From assembly GCA_046732465.1 (NCBI GenBank), contig JBKPND010000044.1, forward strand, positions 1 to 64,000: a stretch of DNA of 64,000 nucleotides, in the 5' to 3' direction. The notes below the pieces were generated by a model. It worked only from the letters and a program-made list of their open reading frames with translations, ran no database searches and was not told where the DNA came from. The DNA is from DASUPK01 sp046732465 (GTDB taxonomy: Bacteria > Actinomycetota > Thermoleophilia > Solirubrobacterales > 70-9). Every line of letters begins with the position of its first letter. Within the stretch, counting starts at the first letter, position 1. A program made the translations under genes and the position numbers. This document shows positions 48,884-59,108 of the stretch, in pieces.

Positions 48884-49888
48884 ATGCTTGAGCGCTTCCC
48901 ACGACACCTGGTCGGAGCTCTTCTCGTTCTCGCCGTGTCACTGGTGCTGACCGGCTGCGGCGACGACCCAGGGCCCTCAGCGCCTGGCGGTCCCCTCGCC
49001 GAAGCCCTCGCCGAGACCGGCGGCGGTGGCGAACACGGATCCCTCGGGTTCGGGTGGACCGAGCCGCAGCTTGCCCGCGAGGCCGGGATCAGTCGCGAGT
49101 TGATGGCACGAGCGCTCGGTCCGAACGCCGGGACCCTGTTGCTGACGGCTCCGGAGCTGCGGCGCCGATTCGGGCTCGATCCGCTCTCCGCGCGGCGGTT
49201 GGTCTCGATCGGGGGCTCTTACGCCTTCGGTCTGCGCATGGACGGCGTCAACGCGCAGGGATTGATGCGCGCGCTGGTTGAGGCTGGCGGGCGGGTTCGC
49301 AGTGGGGATGGGGTGCAGCTGGTTGACGTCGGCAGCTACGCGCAGGTGCCCGAGCCGCTGCTCCGGTCGGGGGTGCTCGGCTTGGGCGCGAGGGATGCGT
49401 TCGGCCCCGACCTCACCGTGCTGGCTATCTCCGACACGTCGCGCCCCTCGCTCCTCGGGCAGAACGGCCGCCTGATCGACCAGCCGATCTATCGCGCCGC
49501 GGCCGACTGCCTCGGCGACGTGGCGGCGGCTCGGATGGTTCCCGACAAGCTCCTGCTGTCGGTCGAGGTCGGAATCGAACTGGTCGCCATCGGCATCAAG
49601 CGGGATCGGGAGGTCCTCTGCGTGCTGGGCGGGACTCCGGAGCGGTCGCGGGAGATCGCCACGTCGCTCAGGGCCTCCCTCGCACCCGGTGCTCGTGATC
49701 CACGGAACGGCGAGCCGATGTCGGATCTGGTTGCGAACGTCGAGGTTGCGAGCAGCACCTATGAGGACGTTCCGGTGGTCCGCGCCGAGCTGACTCCCGT
49801 CGGAGGACCCGGCTTCTTCTTCGGGACGATCGCACGAGGAAGCTTGGTGCAGCTGATCAACGGATTAGGGGCGCCGGGAGGGCGCTGA
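48884..49888 (+). CDS. putative lipoprotein, unknown function
   Basis: A 334-residue exported protein with a lipobox signal (LVLAVSLVLTGC, Cys about residue 25). The mature part is alpha/beta without recognised motifs. LRRRFGLDPLSARRLVSIGGSYAFGLRMDGV and a central Cys pair (ADCLGD, VLCVLGG) are notable. The C terminus ends GFFFGTIARGSLVQLINGL. It diverges from the marR gene and shares its operator region, so MarR control is likely. Its last 32 bases overlap the convergent hydrolase gene. Confidence 0.8.
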   Translation: MLERFPRHLVGALLVLAVSLVLTGCGDDPGPSAPGGPLAEALAETGGGGEHGSLGFGWTEPQLAREAGISRELMARALGPNAGTLLLTAPELRRRFGLDPLSARRLVSIGGSYAFGLRMDGVNAQGLMRALVEAGGRVRSGDGVQLVDVGSYAQVPEPLLRSGVLGLGARDAFGPDLTVLAISDTSRPSLLGQNGRLIDQPIYRAAADCLGDVAAARMVPDKLLLSVEVGIELVAIGIKRDREVLCVLGGTPERSREIATSLRASLAPGARDPRNGEPMSDLVANVEVASSTYEDVPVVRAELTPVGGPGFFFGTIARGSLVQLINGLGAPGGR

Positions 49889-50480
49889 GCCAAGCGGCCA
49901 CCGCCTCGCCGACCGCCTGCGTGTCGGCCTTGAGCCCGTGGTCGCCGGCGACCTTCACGACGCGCCGGTCGGGACCCTCGGGCGGCATGCCGAACCGATC
50001 GCTCTCGCCTTGGACGACCAGCACGGGGACTCTGACCGCCTCCAGCTCCGGTAGTCGGCTCTGCGGCGGCTTGTCGCCCCGCCGCGGGGGGAGGAGCGGG
50101 AAGGCGAGGCAGAGGACGGCGACCCCGCCGGTCAGCTCGAGGGTGCGGCAGGCCACACGGGCGCCGAGCGAGCGCCCGCCGACGATCAGCGGCAGGCCCT
50201 CGAGCTCGTTGACGCGGAGATGCTCGAGCACGGCGACCCAGGCCTCGTCCAACCGCTTGGCGGGCGCGGGGGAGCGCCGTCCGGCGACGCGGTAGGGCTG
50301 CTCGACGAGCGCCACCGTGAAGCCCGCGGAGGTCGCAGCGTCGGTGGCGGCGACCAGATCGGGCGCCTCGATGCCTCCGCCGGCTCCGTGGCCCAGGACT
50401 AGGGCGCCGCTCGGGTCGTCGACGCGATGCAGCTGGGCACGCGCCTCGCCGGAGGGAGTGTCGATCTGCAGGGGCGCCAC
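49857..50480 (-). CDS. alpha/beta-hydrolase of the TEX30/KANL3-like family
   Basis: A 207-residue small hydrolase: GALVLGHGAGGGIEAPDL, the nucleophile elbow GGRSLGARVAC with Ser, VLVVQGESDRFG with the acid residue, and VAGDHGLK with the catalytic His. This order matches the dienelactone-hydrolase-like KANL3/TEX30 family; substrates of the bacterial members are unknown. The reading frame overlaps the end of the lipoprotein gene tail to tail. The stop of the LysR gene lies 10 nt upstream of its start. Confidence 0.85.
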   Translation of the reverse strand: MAPLQIDTPSGEARAQLHRVDDPSGALVLGHGAGGGIEAPDLVAATDAATSAGFTVALVEQPYRVAGRRSPAPAKRLDEAWVAVLEHLRVNELEGLPLIVGGRSLGARVACRTLELTGGVAVLCLAFPLLPPRRGDKPPQSRLPELEAVRVPVLVVQGESDRFGMPPEGPDRRVVKVAGDHGLKADTQAVGEAVAAWLSALPAPLIR

Positions 50481-50489
50481 GCGGTCCGG

Positions 50490-51509
50490 CTACGCGCCTT
50501 CTACCGGGACCGATTCCTCGATCCAGTCGTGCTCGTCCCGGTAGGCGCGGAGGAAGTCGAGGAAGCGATGCAGGAGGGGCGAGCCGTTCCCGCCCCGCCA
50601 GGCCATCGCCATCAGATACTGAGGCGGCGGCTCGATCGGCACGGCGACGGCGCCCTCCGGCTCGGCGGCCCTGGCGGTGGCCTCGGCCGCTAACGCGATT
50701 GCCTCTCCGTCGATCACCGGTCGCCAGTCCGCCCCCAGCGTGGAGAACTCCCGGACCTGGGCATCGAAGCCGCCATAGGTTTGGCACATCGTCTGCAGGC
50801 CCTCGAACGCGCTCGGGGCGAGCTCGCGCGGGGGGACCAGAAATGTCTCATCGCTGAGGTCGGCGAGCGTGGCCGACTCCCGCTCCGCGAGCTCGCTCTC
50901 CCGGCTGACGAGAGCCGCCAGCCTGCCGGTGCGGATCAGCTCCCACTCAACGTCCTCGAGCGAGGTCAGGACGAGAACCTGGTGCACGATCGCGGCGTGG
51001 AGCTCGCGGTTCCGGAGGGAGGCGAGGAGACGCTCACTGGTCGCGGTCGAGCGATCGAGCAGGAGCTCGGGACACTCGGCGGAGAGCGCCGCGAAGGCGG
51101 GAGCGACCTCCGGCTCGGCGAGCAGCGCGATACCCACCCGGAGCACACCGGCTTCGCCACGATCCACGCGCCGCACGCTCGCGACGGCGTCGTCCCGGTC
51201 GGCGAGCATCGCCCGGGCATGGCGAAGCAGCTCGGCGCCGGCGTCGGTGAGCTCGACGTTCTGGCGAGTGCGCGCGAAGAGCTTGACGTCGAGGGCGCGC
51301 TCGACGCCGGCGATCGCCTGGGAGAGCGCGGGCTGGCTGATGTACATCCGCGCCGCGGCTCGGCTGAAGTGGAGCTCCTCGGCGACGGCGACGAAGTACT
51401 CGAGCTGGCGGAACTCGAGCTCCGCCGCCGGCGCCCCATCGTCGCTGACGAACACCAGGCCATCGTCCAGCGATCCCATTCCCGGACCAACACGTGATCT
51501 GACGACCAT
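50490..51509 (-). CDS. LysR-family transcriptional regulator
   Basis: A 339-residue regulator. The HTH is LEFRQLEYFVAVAEELHFSRAAARMYISQPALSQAIAGVE (about residues 30-70), followed by the linker helix and a two-lobed effector domain. The frame is open to 51566, but the ATG at 51509 has AAGGAG four to five bases ahead and leaves the palindrome at 51547-51565 outside the gene. It probably controls the divergent MFS pair and itself; the inducer is unknown. About 30 residues precede the HTH, more than usual. Confidence 0.9.
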   Translation of the reverse strand: MVVRSRVGPGMGSLDDGLVFVSDDGAPAAELEFRQLEYFVAVAEELHFSRAAARMYISQPALSQAIAGVERALDVKLFARTRQNVELTDAGAELLRHARAMLADRDDAVASVRRVDRGEAGVLRVGIALLAEPEVAPAFAALSAECPELLLDRSTATSERLLASLRNRELHAAIVHQVLVLTSLEDVEWELIRTGRLAALVSRESELAERESATLADLSDETFLVPPRELAPSAFEGLQTMCQTYGGFDAQVREFSTLGADWRPVIDGEAIALAAEATARAAEPEGAVAVPIEPPPQYLMAMAWRGGNGSPLLHRFLDFLRAYRDEHDWIEESVPVEGA

Positions 51510-51546
51510 CCTCCGCTCCTTCGCAGCCCTCGATTCCCAGTAGTGA

Positions 51547-51565
51547 TGATAGGCACCGCCTATCA
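51547..51565. promoter_or_regulatory. LysR operator, perfect 19-bp palindrome
   Basis: TGATAGGC-ACC-GCCTATCA is an 8-bp inverted repeat about a 3-bp centre, and its core fits the T-N11-A rule of LysR sites (51550 and 51562). It lies 37 bp before the lysR start and 56 bp before the first MFS start. Confidence 0.75.
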
Positions 51566-51621
51566 CCGGCCCCCCAACTCGTATTGGACGGGCGCGGCGG
51601 CCGCTGCTTTCCTGCTTAAGG

Positions 51622-53118
51622 GTGCCGTACCACCCTGCGCACTCGGACTGTCATGAGTTGATCGATCCTCCGCGCGTCGAGCCGGCGGGTCGTACCGACG
51701 CGTCCGGGACGAGGTGGGACGGACGCCTCTGGGGTGCCCTGGTCGTGCTGTGCGGCGTCCTCTTCCTGGACGGGCTGGACGTCTCCATGGTGGGGGTCGC
51801 CCTGCCGTCGATCAGGGATGACCTCGGTCTCTCCCCGTCCCAGTTGCAGTGGGTCGTCTCGGGCTACGTGCTCGGTTACGGCGGCCTGCTGCTGCTGGGT
51901 GGCCGGACCGCCGACCTGCTCGGCCGCCGGCGAACGCTGCTCGGGGCGCTCACCGTGTTCCTGGTCGCCTCGGCGGTCGGCGCGACGGTCAGCGACGGAA
52001 CGCTGATCGTCGCCACCAGATTCCTGAAGGGCGCCAGCGCTGCGTTCACGGCGCCGGCCAGCCTCTCGACGATCACCACCACCTTTCCCGAGGGCCCCGC
52101 GCGGAACAAGGCCCTCTCGATCTACACCGCCTGCGGGGCGAGCGGCTTCTCACTCGGTCTCGTACTGGGCGGGCTGCTGACCGAGGTGGGCTGGCGCTTC
52201 ACCTTCCTCCTGCCGGTGCCGATTGCCGCCGCGATCCTGATCGCGCTGCCCAAGGTGCTTCCTGACGACACCCCCGCCGGCAACCAGCGCCGCTCCTACG
52301 ACTTCCCGGGCGCGATCACGATCACTGCGGGGATGCTCCTGCTCGTGCGGACCGTCGTCCGGGCTCCCGACGTGGGGTGGGGATCGGCGGAGACGCTGAT
52401 CTCGGTCCTCGTCGCAGTCGCCCTGTTGGCGGCGTTCGTCGTGATCGAGCTCCACACCCGCGAGCCACTCGTGCGGCTCGGGATCCTCAAATCGGGGCCG
52501 CTCGCTCGCGCGAACCTGACCGCGATGGTCGTCTTCGGCTGCTACGTCAGCTTCCAGTTCGTCGGCACGCTCTACCTACAGTCGCTGCTCGGCTGGTCGC
52601 CGATCGCGACGGCGCTGGCGTTCCTCCCGGGCGGGGTGATCGTGGCGTTCGGATCGCCCAGGGTGGGACCGCTCGCGGACCGATTCGGGACGGAGCGCGT
52701 GATGGCCGCAGGCCTGATCGCGTTCGTCATCGGCTATGCGCTGATCCTCCGGATTGAGGAGACTCTCACCTACGCCACGGTGTTCCTGCCAACCATGGTC
52801 CTGATCGGCATCGGCTTCGCCCTCTGCTTCCCGATGCTGAACATCCAGGCGACCGCCGGGATCGCCGACAGCGAGCAGGGGGTGGCCTCGGGCCTCGTCC
52901 AGACCTCCTTCCAGGTGGGCGGCGCGATCGTCCTCGCGGTGATCACCGCGATCGTCACGACGCAGGCGACCGGCTCGCCGAGCCAGATCGTCGACGGATA
53001 CCGGACCGCGCTCGAGGTGGTCCTCGCGGTCTCGGCGGTCGGGCTGGCGATCGTCGTCGGAGGATTGTTCGCCGAGCGGAGGGAGCCGGCGGTCCAGACC
53101 GAAGCCCAGACACCTTGA
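51622..53118 (+). CDS. MFS exporter, DHA2-like (14 helices)
   Basis: A 498-residue drug:proton antiporter-like transporter. After a 35-residue polar N terminus come helices with LDGLDVSMVGVALPSIRDDLGLS (motif D1 region), GGRTADLLGRRRTLL (motif A) and ACGASGFSLGLVLGGLLTEVGWRFTF (motif C region with the GWR of DHA2 proteins). The start is GTG 51622, following only a weak AAGG. It overlaps the second exporter as TTGA. The LysR palindrome upstream suggests induction by a substrate. Confidence 0.9.
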   Translation: MPYHPAHSDCHELIDPPRVEPAGRTDASGTRWDGRLWGALVVLCGVLFLDGLDVSMVGVALPSIRDDLGLSPSQLQWVVSGYVLGYGGLLLLGGRTADLLGRRRTLLGALTVFLVASAVGATVSDGTLIVATRFLKGASAAFTAPASLSTITTTFPEGPARNKALSIYTACGASGFSLGLVLGGLLTEVGWRFTFLLPVPIAAAILIALPKVLPDDTPAGNQRRSYDFPGAITITAGMLLLVRTVVRAPDVGWGSAETLISVLVAVALLAAFVVIELHTREPLVRLGILKSGPLARANLTAMVVFGCYVSFQFVGTLYLQSLLGWSPIATALAFLPGGVIVAFGSPRVGPLADRFGTERVMAAGLIAFVIGYALILRIEETLTYATVFLPTMVLIGIGFALCFPMLNIQATAGIADSEQGVASGLVQTSFQVGGAIVLAVITAIVTTQATGSPSQIVDGYRTALEVVLAVSAVGLAIVVGGLFAERREPAVQTEAQTP

Positions 53119-54758
53119 ATTCGAACGGCGCGGTCGCGGCGAGCGACGACAGAGCGCGCTGGCTCGCGCTCTACGTGCTCTGCGTGGGGATGCTGATGAT
53201 CGTTCTCGACTCGACGATCGTGAACGTCGCCCTGCCATCGATCCAGGAGGACCTGGGGTTCTCGCAGAACGACCTCGCCTGGGTCGTCAACGCCTACCTG
53301 ATCGCGTTCGGCGGGCTGCTGCTCCTCGCGGGGCGGATCGGCGACCTGATCGGTCAGCGGCGCATCTTCCTCTTCGGCCTCGCCGTGTTCACCGGCGCGT
53401 CGCTGATCTGCGCCCTGTCCCAGAGCCAGGGAATGTTGATCGGGGCGCGCTTCGTCCAGGGCGTCGGCGGCGCCCTGACCTCCGCGGTGATCCTGGGAAT
53501 GATCGTGACGATGTTCCCCGAGCCGGGCGAGCAGGCGAAGGCGATCGGGATCTACACGTTCGTCGCGGTCGCGGGCGGCTCAGTCGGTCTGCTGGCGGGC
53601 GGCGTTCTCACCCAAGCCGCCAACTGGCACTGGATCTTCTTCGTCAACCTGCCGATCGGGATCGTCACGGCGTTCTTCGCGGTCAGGCTGGTGGAGGATC
53701 GGGAGGGGATCGGTCTCACCGCAGGGGCGGATCTACCCGGGGCGGCGCTGCTGATCGGCGGATTGATGCTTGGCGTGTACACGATCCTCGGCGTCGCCGA
53801 GCACGGCTGGGGATCGACCCAGACGCTGGCGCTCGGCGCGATCTCGCTCGCCCTCCTCGCCGCGTTTCTCGTGCGCCAAGGACGCATCTCGACGCCGTTG
53901 GTGCCGCTTCGCTTGTTCCGCTCGCCGATCGTCGCGGGGGCGAACCTCGTTCAGGCGCTGCTGGTCGTCGGCCTGTTCGGGATGTTCTTCCTCGGAGCCC
54001 TGTACATGCAGCGGGTCCTCGGCTACAGCGCGCTCCAGGTCGGCCTCGCCTACATGCCGACCACGATCGTCATGGGGGCGATGTCATTCCGCTACACGGC
54101 GCAGCTGAACGCGCGCTTCGGGCCCGAGATGACCCTCCTCCCGGCGATGGTCTTCATCATCGGCGGATTGCTTCTCCTCGCGCGCGCTCCGGTGGACGCG
54201 ACCTACGCGATCGACATCCTGCCGCCGATGATCCTGTTCGGACTCGGTGCCGGACTGGCTTTCCCCTCCCTGATGACCCTGGCGATGTCCGGCGCGACCC
54301 AGAGCGACTCGGGGCTGGCATCGGGGCTGGTCAACACCAGCCTGCAGGTCGGCGGGGCGATCGGGCTGGCGGTCCTGGCGACCGTGTCGACCGAGCGCAC
54401 CGACGGGCTGCTCTCGGACGGGGAATCGGCCGCCTCCGCGCTGACCTCCGGTTTCCACCTCGCCTACCTGGTCGGCGCCGCAGCCGTGGTGGCCGCCATC
54501 GGCGTCGCGCTCAGCACGTTGCGGTCGCCGGCGCCCGCAGAAGCGGAGGCCCTCGAGCCCGAGCCTGCACAGCTGGAACCGGTCGCCGTGGGAGCGGTCG
54601 ACGCTCCGGATATTCGAGAGCGCATCCGTCCGCTGCCGGATTCTGCCCTGGCGGCGATCAAGGCCGGTTGCGAGGACACAGGGACGGGTCTCACGATCGG
54701 GTGCGGCGCCTGCCCACCCGGCGCGACGAAGGTGACTGACGTCGTCGGTCCCCTCTAA
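53115..54758 (+). CDS. MFS exporter, DHA2/EmrB-QacA type, with Cys-containing tail
   Basis: A 547-residue, 14-helix exporter: LDSTIVNVALPSIQEDLGFS, GRIGDLIGQRRIFL (motif A) and AVAGGSVGLLAGGVLTQAANWHWIFFVNLPIG (motif C). The transmembrane part ends near residue 475. A 70-residue acidic Pro/Glu tail follows and ends in GCEDTGTGLTIGCGACPPG with Cys519, Cys530 and Cys533, which is unusual for the family. It starts on a TTG inside the stop of the first exporter, so the pair is made together and might act as partners or as two specificities under one regulator. Confidence 0.9.
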   Translation: MNSNGAVAASDDRARWLALYVLCVGMLMIVLDSTIVNVALPSIQEDLGFSQNDLAWVVNAYLIAFGGLLLLAGRIGDLIGQRRIFLFGLAVFTGASLICALSQSQGMLIGARFVQGVGGALTSAVILGMIVTMFPEPGEQAKAIGIYTFVAVAGGSVGLLAGGVLTQAANWHWIFFVNLPIGIVTAFFAVRLVEDREGIGLTAGADLPGAALLIGGLMLGVYTILGVAEHGWGSTQTLALGAISLALLAAFLVRQGRISTPLVPLRLFRSPIVAGANLVQALLVVGLFGMFFLGALYMQRVLGYSALQVGLAYMPTTIVMGAMSFRYTAQLNARFGPEMTLLPAMVFIIGGLLLLARAPVDATYAIDILPPMILFGLGAGLAFPSLMTLAMSGATQSDSGLASGLVNTSLQVGGAIGLAVLATVSTERTDGLLSDGESAASALTSGFHLAYLVGAAAVVAAIGVALSTLRSPAPAEAEALEPEPAQLEPVAVGAVDAPDIRERIRPLPDSALAAIKAGCEDTGTGLTIGCGACPPGATKVTDVVGPL

Positions 54759-54767
54759 CGGAGCGAA

Positions 54768-54840
54768 TGGAGCTAGCCGGACTCGAACCGGCGACCTCCT
54801 GGGTGCGATCCAGGCGCTCTCCCAACTGAGCTATAGCCCC
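54768..54840 (-). tRNA. tRNA-Ala (CGC)
   Basis: 73 nt on the minus strand. Acceptor GGGGCTA pairs with TAGCTCC (one G-T pair); the D arm is GCTCAGTTGGGAGAGC; anticodon stem CCTGG/CCAGG with loop ATCGCAC gives anticodon CGC, reading GCG; the T arm is GCCGG-TTCGAGT-CCGGC. Discriminator A; the CCA end is not encoded. CATACT lies 12 nt upstream as the likely -10 box. Confidence 0.95.
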
Positions 54841-54852
54841 ACGTGTGGTGGA

Positions 54853-54858
54853 AGTATG
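54853..54858 (-). promoter_or_regulatory. -10 box of tRNA-Ala(CGC)
   Basis: CATACT on the minus strand, exactly 12 nt before the mature 5' end, the same distance as at the other tRNA-Ala gene. Confidence 0.45.
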
Positions 54859-54907
54859 TCTTCACCGGCCGCACGCAGGGAGTGGCGACCGGTGGGGGGG
54901 TCAAGGA

Positions 54908-54913
54908 TACGCT
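54908..54913 (+). promoter_or_regulatory. -10 hexamer for the diguanylate cyclase gene
   Basis: TACGCT, 9 nt before the GTG at 54923. Confidence 0.35.
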
Positions 54914-54922
54914 GTCGCGAGG

Positions 54923-56263
54923 GTGAGCTTCGGACGGCGCTTGGCGCTCTTCTTGGTCCTCATCGCGGTCGTGCCTACGTTGGCACTGATCGCGATTCTG
55001 CTGTTCGTAAGCGAGGATTCGCAGACGGGCAAGGCCGACGCACGGCTTGCCGCCGGCCTGCGGACAGCGGCGGCGATTTACCGGACGCGAACGGCGGATG
55101 CGGCGGCCAAGGCCCAGAGCCTGGCCGCTTCGCAGGACCTGGCGGCGGCGCTGCGGACGCGGGACCAGGGTGCCGAACAGGCTTTCACGCAGGAGGCGGC
55201 CGGGCAGCCCCCCGCCCAGCGGGTGGAGCTCTACGACAACGCCGGCAACCTGATCGCCGGGGCGGGCCCGCTCAATTCGGTCGCGTTCGCGCGGGTTGGC
55301 CTGACCGAGGCCGGGCAGTCGGTGGGCAGCCTGCGGACGTCGGTCACGACGGCGGATGAATACGCCAACGAGGTCAAGTCGCTCACCGACACCGAGGTCG
55401 TCCTCACCCGCGGTGCGGAGACCCTGGCGTCGACCGTGCCGGCACCCTCGAGGACGCTGGAGCCCGATCAGACGGCCGATCTGAGCGCAGGTGGCAAGGA
55501 TTACCGGGGCCACGCGCTGACGCTGAACCCCGCCGACCAGGAGGACCTGCTGCTGCTCGGGCCACCGAAATCGGGCGGTGCGCTCGGCGTCGGTCGTGGA
55601 GGGCTCGCGGTGATGATCTGGTTCCTGGTCGCGGCTGTGATCCTCGCCCTGGGCCTGGCGCGCGCCCTGACCCGCAGGCACGAGCGAATCGCCCAGGAGG
55701 CCCTTACCGATCCACTGACCGGGCTCTGGAACCGCCGCCACATGGGCGAGACGCTCACCCGCGAGGTGTCCCGCGCGCTTCGCTTCTCACACGAGATCTC
55801 GCTGATCATCCTCGACGTCGACGACTTCAAGCGGATCAACGACCGCCTCGGTCACCTGCAGGGCGACATCGTGCTGGAGGTGGTCGCCGATCTGGTCAAG
55901 GACGTGACGCGAACGATCGACGTGGCAGCGCGCTACGGGGGAGACGAGCTCGCCCTGATCCTCGTCGAGACCGGGAGCGAGGGCGCCACGATCCTCGCGG
56001 AGCGGTTGCGTGAGCGGGTACGGGATACGGAGGTTCCCCTGCGTGACGGCGGGACTATGGCGGTGACGATCAGCGTCGGGGTGGCGACCATTCCGGATTC
56101 CGCCGACGACCTCGAATCGCTCGTGGACGGGGCCGACCGGGCACTCCTACGGGCAAAAAGGTCCGGGAAGAACCAGATCCGGACGGCGCCGGCGAGCAGG
56201 CGCTCGGTCAGGGGAGGTCGCGTGCGCCGCCGCCCCGAGAGCCGCCCGGCGACCGACTACTAG
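54923..56263 (+). CDS. membrane diguanylate cyclase (GGDEF)
   Basis: A 446-residue c-di-GMP synthase. One N-terminal helix (about residues 7-28), an outer sensor-like region of about 200 residues (dCache/CHASE-like length, unrecognised), a second helix (about 230-252) and a cytoplasmic GGDEF domain with DPLTGLWNRRHM and LDVDDFKRINDRLGHLQGD. The active site is G339-G-D-E-L343, the Leu form of GGDEF, which still has the catalytic residues. R330-T-I-D333, five residues before it, is a complete RxxD product-inhibition site. An Arg-rich tail ends the protein. The GTG at 54923 starts MSFGRRLALFLVL; the frame is open to 54845. Confidence 0.9.
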   Translation: MSFGRRLALFLVLIAVVPTLALIAILLFVSEDSQTGKADARLAAGLRTAAAIYRTRTADAAAKAQSLAASQDLAAALRTRDQGAEQAFTQEAAGQPPAQRVELYDNAGNLIAGAGPLNSVAFARVGLTEAGQSVGSLRTSVTTADEYANEVKSLTDTEVVLTRGAETLASTVPAPSRTLEPDQTADLSAGGKDYRGHALTLNPADQEDLLLLGPPKSGGALGVGRGGLAVMIWFLVAAVILALGLARALTRRHERIAQEALTDPLTGLWNRRHMGETLTREVSRALRFSHEISLIILDVDDFKRINDRLGHLQGDIVLEVVADLVKDVTRTIDVAARYGGDELALILVETGSEGATILAERLRERVRDTEVPLRDGGTMAVTISVGVATIPDSADDLESLVDGADRALLRAKRSGKNQIRTAPASRRSVRGGRVRRRPESRPATDY

Positions 56264-56378
56264 CCAAGGCCCGGAAAATGGTCGGTCGAGTGCAGGCCAA
56301 AGGCCTCAGCCCAGCTATCACATCGGTGTCCCACCGCCTAAGCTGTGACCCTTCGAGGAGGGGCAAAACCCGCGCATC

Positions 56379-57598
56379 ATGGGCATACTCGACGACGCGA
56401 TTCGCGAACACCTCGATCTGAAGCGCAGGCACGGCGCACGCGACGCCGAACTGCGGGAGATCGAGGACGAGGCCTTCGGCCAGGGCGATCAGCCCGACCC
56501 CTTCGTGGGGGGTGAGCTGTACACCGAGGTCGCTACCGGCGAGCCGGCTGACGCCGGGAACGAGGAGCCGACCCGCCTGGTCGAGGCGGAAGCGCTTCGC
56601 CCGCCTGAGCCGGAGCCCGAGCTCGAGCCCGAGGCTCTGCGGCCTTCCGAGCCGCCGGTGGAGCCCGCGGAGCCTGAGACCTCGGATCAGTCAGTGGGCG
56701 CCGAGCCCGTCGACCGGATTCCGGGCCAGGTCGAGCTTCCGGGACAGGATGAGATTCCAGGTCAGGAGAAGCTCGACGCCGAGCCGGAGGCAGAATCGGC
56801 GCCGGAGCCCGAATCGGCGCCGGAGCCCCCCTCGCCTTCGGAGTCGCTCGAGGAGCTGATCGCGGAGGAGGAGCCGTTCCCGGAGGACAGCGGCGCTCCC
56901 CCGCCCACTGCTACTCCGCCTGAGACCGAGCCGGAGCCCGAAGCGCGGCCCCTGGAGCCGGAACCTGATGCGCAGGCGCCGCCCGAGTCCGAGGTCTCCG
57001 TGCCCGAGCCGCCTCCACCGCCGCCGGAGCCCGGCACCGAGCCGCCGGGCAGGGCCCGGGGCAGGGTGGATGTGCCGACTCAGGAGCACCCGCCCCCCGG
57101 CGACACGGGCGATCTTCCGCCGTTGCCAGGCGACGAGCCCGAGCTGGGCCGCCCTGACACCACCTACGAGCCGCCGCCGGCGGAGCCGCCCTCGGACGAG
57201 GCCGCGCTGCCGGTCGAGCCGCCGTCGGACGAGGCGCCGCTGCCGGCCGAGGACACCTCGGATGGTCCGCAGCTCTACGACTTCGAGACGGACGAGGGCC
57301 CGGTGCCGCCGGCGTCCGGGCCCGCGGCCGTCGATGACGACTTCGAGGCGCTCGGTCCGGCCGAGGAGGAGGCTCCGTACCTGGACGAGGAGGAGCCTTA
57401 TCCCGATGAACCCGCCTCAGGGTCGGGCCGCGAGGCGAGCTTCGAGGAGCCGGGAACCGAGGTCAGGCCGGACATCGGGGACGAGGAGCCCGACCAGGGT
57501 CGCCGCTCGGACACCGAGGAGCGCCCCGTGGAGGAGGAGAGCGAGGAGGAGGACCTCTGGTTCGAGAAGGGCCCGCCGAAGGACTTCGACTTCGACGA

Positions 57599-57602
<4 letters not shown>
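56379..57602 (+). CDS. acidic Pro/Glu-rich disordered protein
   Basis: A 407-residue protein. Residues 1-33 form a charged helix (GILDDAIREHLDLKRRHGA). About 50-385 is low-complexity Glu/Pro/Ala/Asp sequence with repeats such as PEPEPELEPEA and APEPESAPEP, probably disordered. The C-terminal LWFEKGPPKDFDFDD ends the protein. It has no membrane segment or signal peptide. The ordered ends suggest two short binding motifs joined by a flexible linker. An AGGAGGGG lies 16 nt before the ATG, with a small GGG-CAAAA-CCC hairpin between that may bring it closer. The 115-bp gap upstream (56264-56378) shows nothing else recognisable. It shares its stop with gdhA as CTAG. Confidence 0.75.
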
Positions 57603-58963
<1,361 letters not shown>

Positions 58964-59017
58964 TACCTGGGCCAGTCTCTCACAGCGCGATTCACGCTGA
59001 GACGGGAATACCCGCCC

Positions 59018-59023
59018 TACAAT
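59018..59023 (+). promoter_or_regulatory. -10 box of tRNA-Ala(TGC)
   Basis: TACAAT, 12 nt before the mature 5' end. A -35 box is not obvious at the usual spacing; TTCACG at 58991 is 21 bp away. Confidence 0.5.
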
Positions 59024-59035
59024 CGGCCACCCATT

Positions 59036-59108
59036 GGGGCCATAGCTCAGTTGGGAGAGCGCCGGCTTTGCAAGCCGGAGGTCGCGGGTTCGAGTCCCGC
59101 TGGCTCCA
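59036..59108 (+). tRNA. tRNA-Ala (TGC)
   Basis: 73 nt. Acceptor GGGGCCA pairs with TGGCTCC; D arm GCTCAGTTGGGAGAGC; anticodon stem CCGGC/GCCGG with loop TTTGCAA gives anticodon TGC; T arm GCGGG-TTCGAGT-CCCGC. Discriminator A; CCA is not encoded. The stop codon of the convergent membrane protein gene begins at the next base. Confidence 0.97.

Noticed and set aside
56264..56378. Possible riboswitch before the acidic protein gene
   Set aside because: The leader has some short stems and GGGGCAAAACCC, but it does not match the c-di-GMP, c-di-AMP or cobalamin consensus I know, despite the GGDEF gene upstream.
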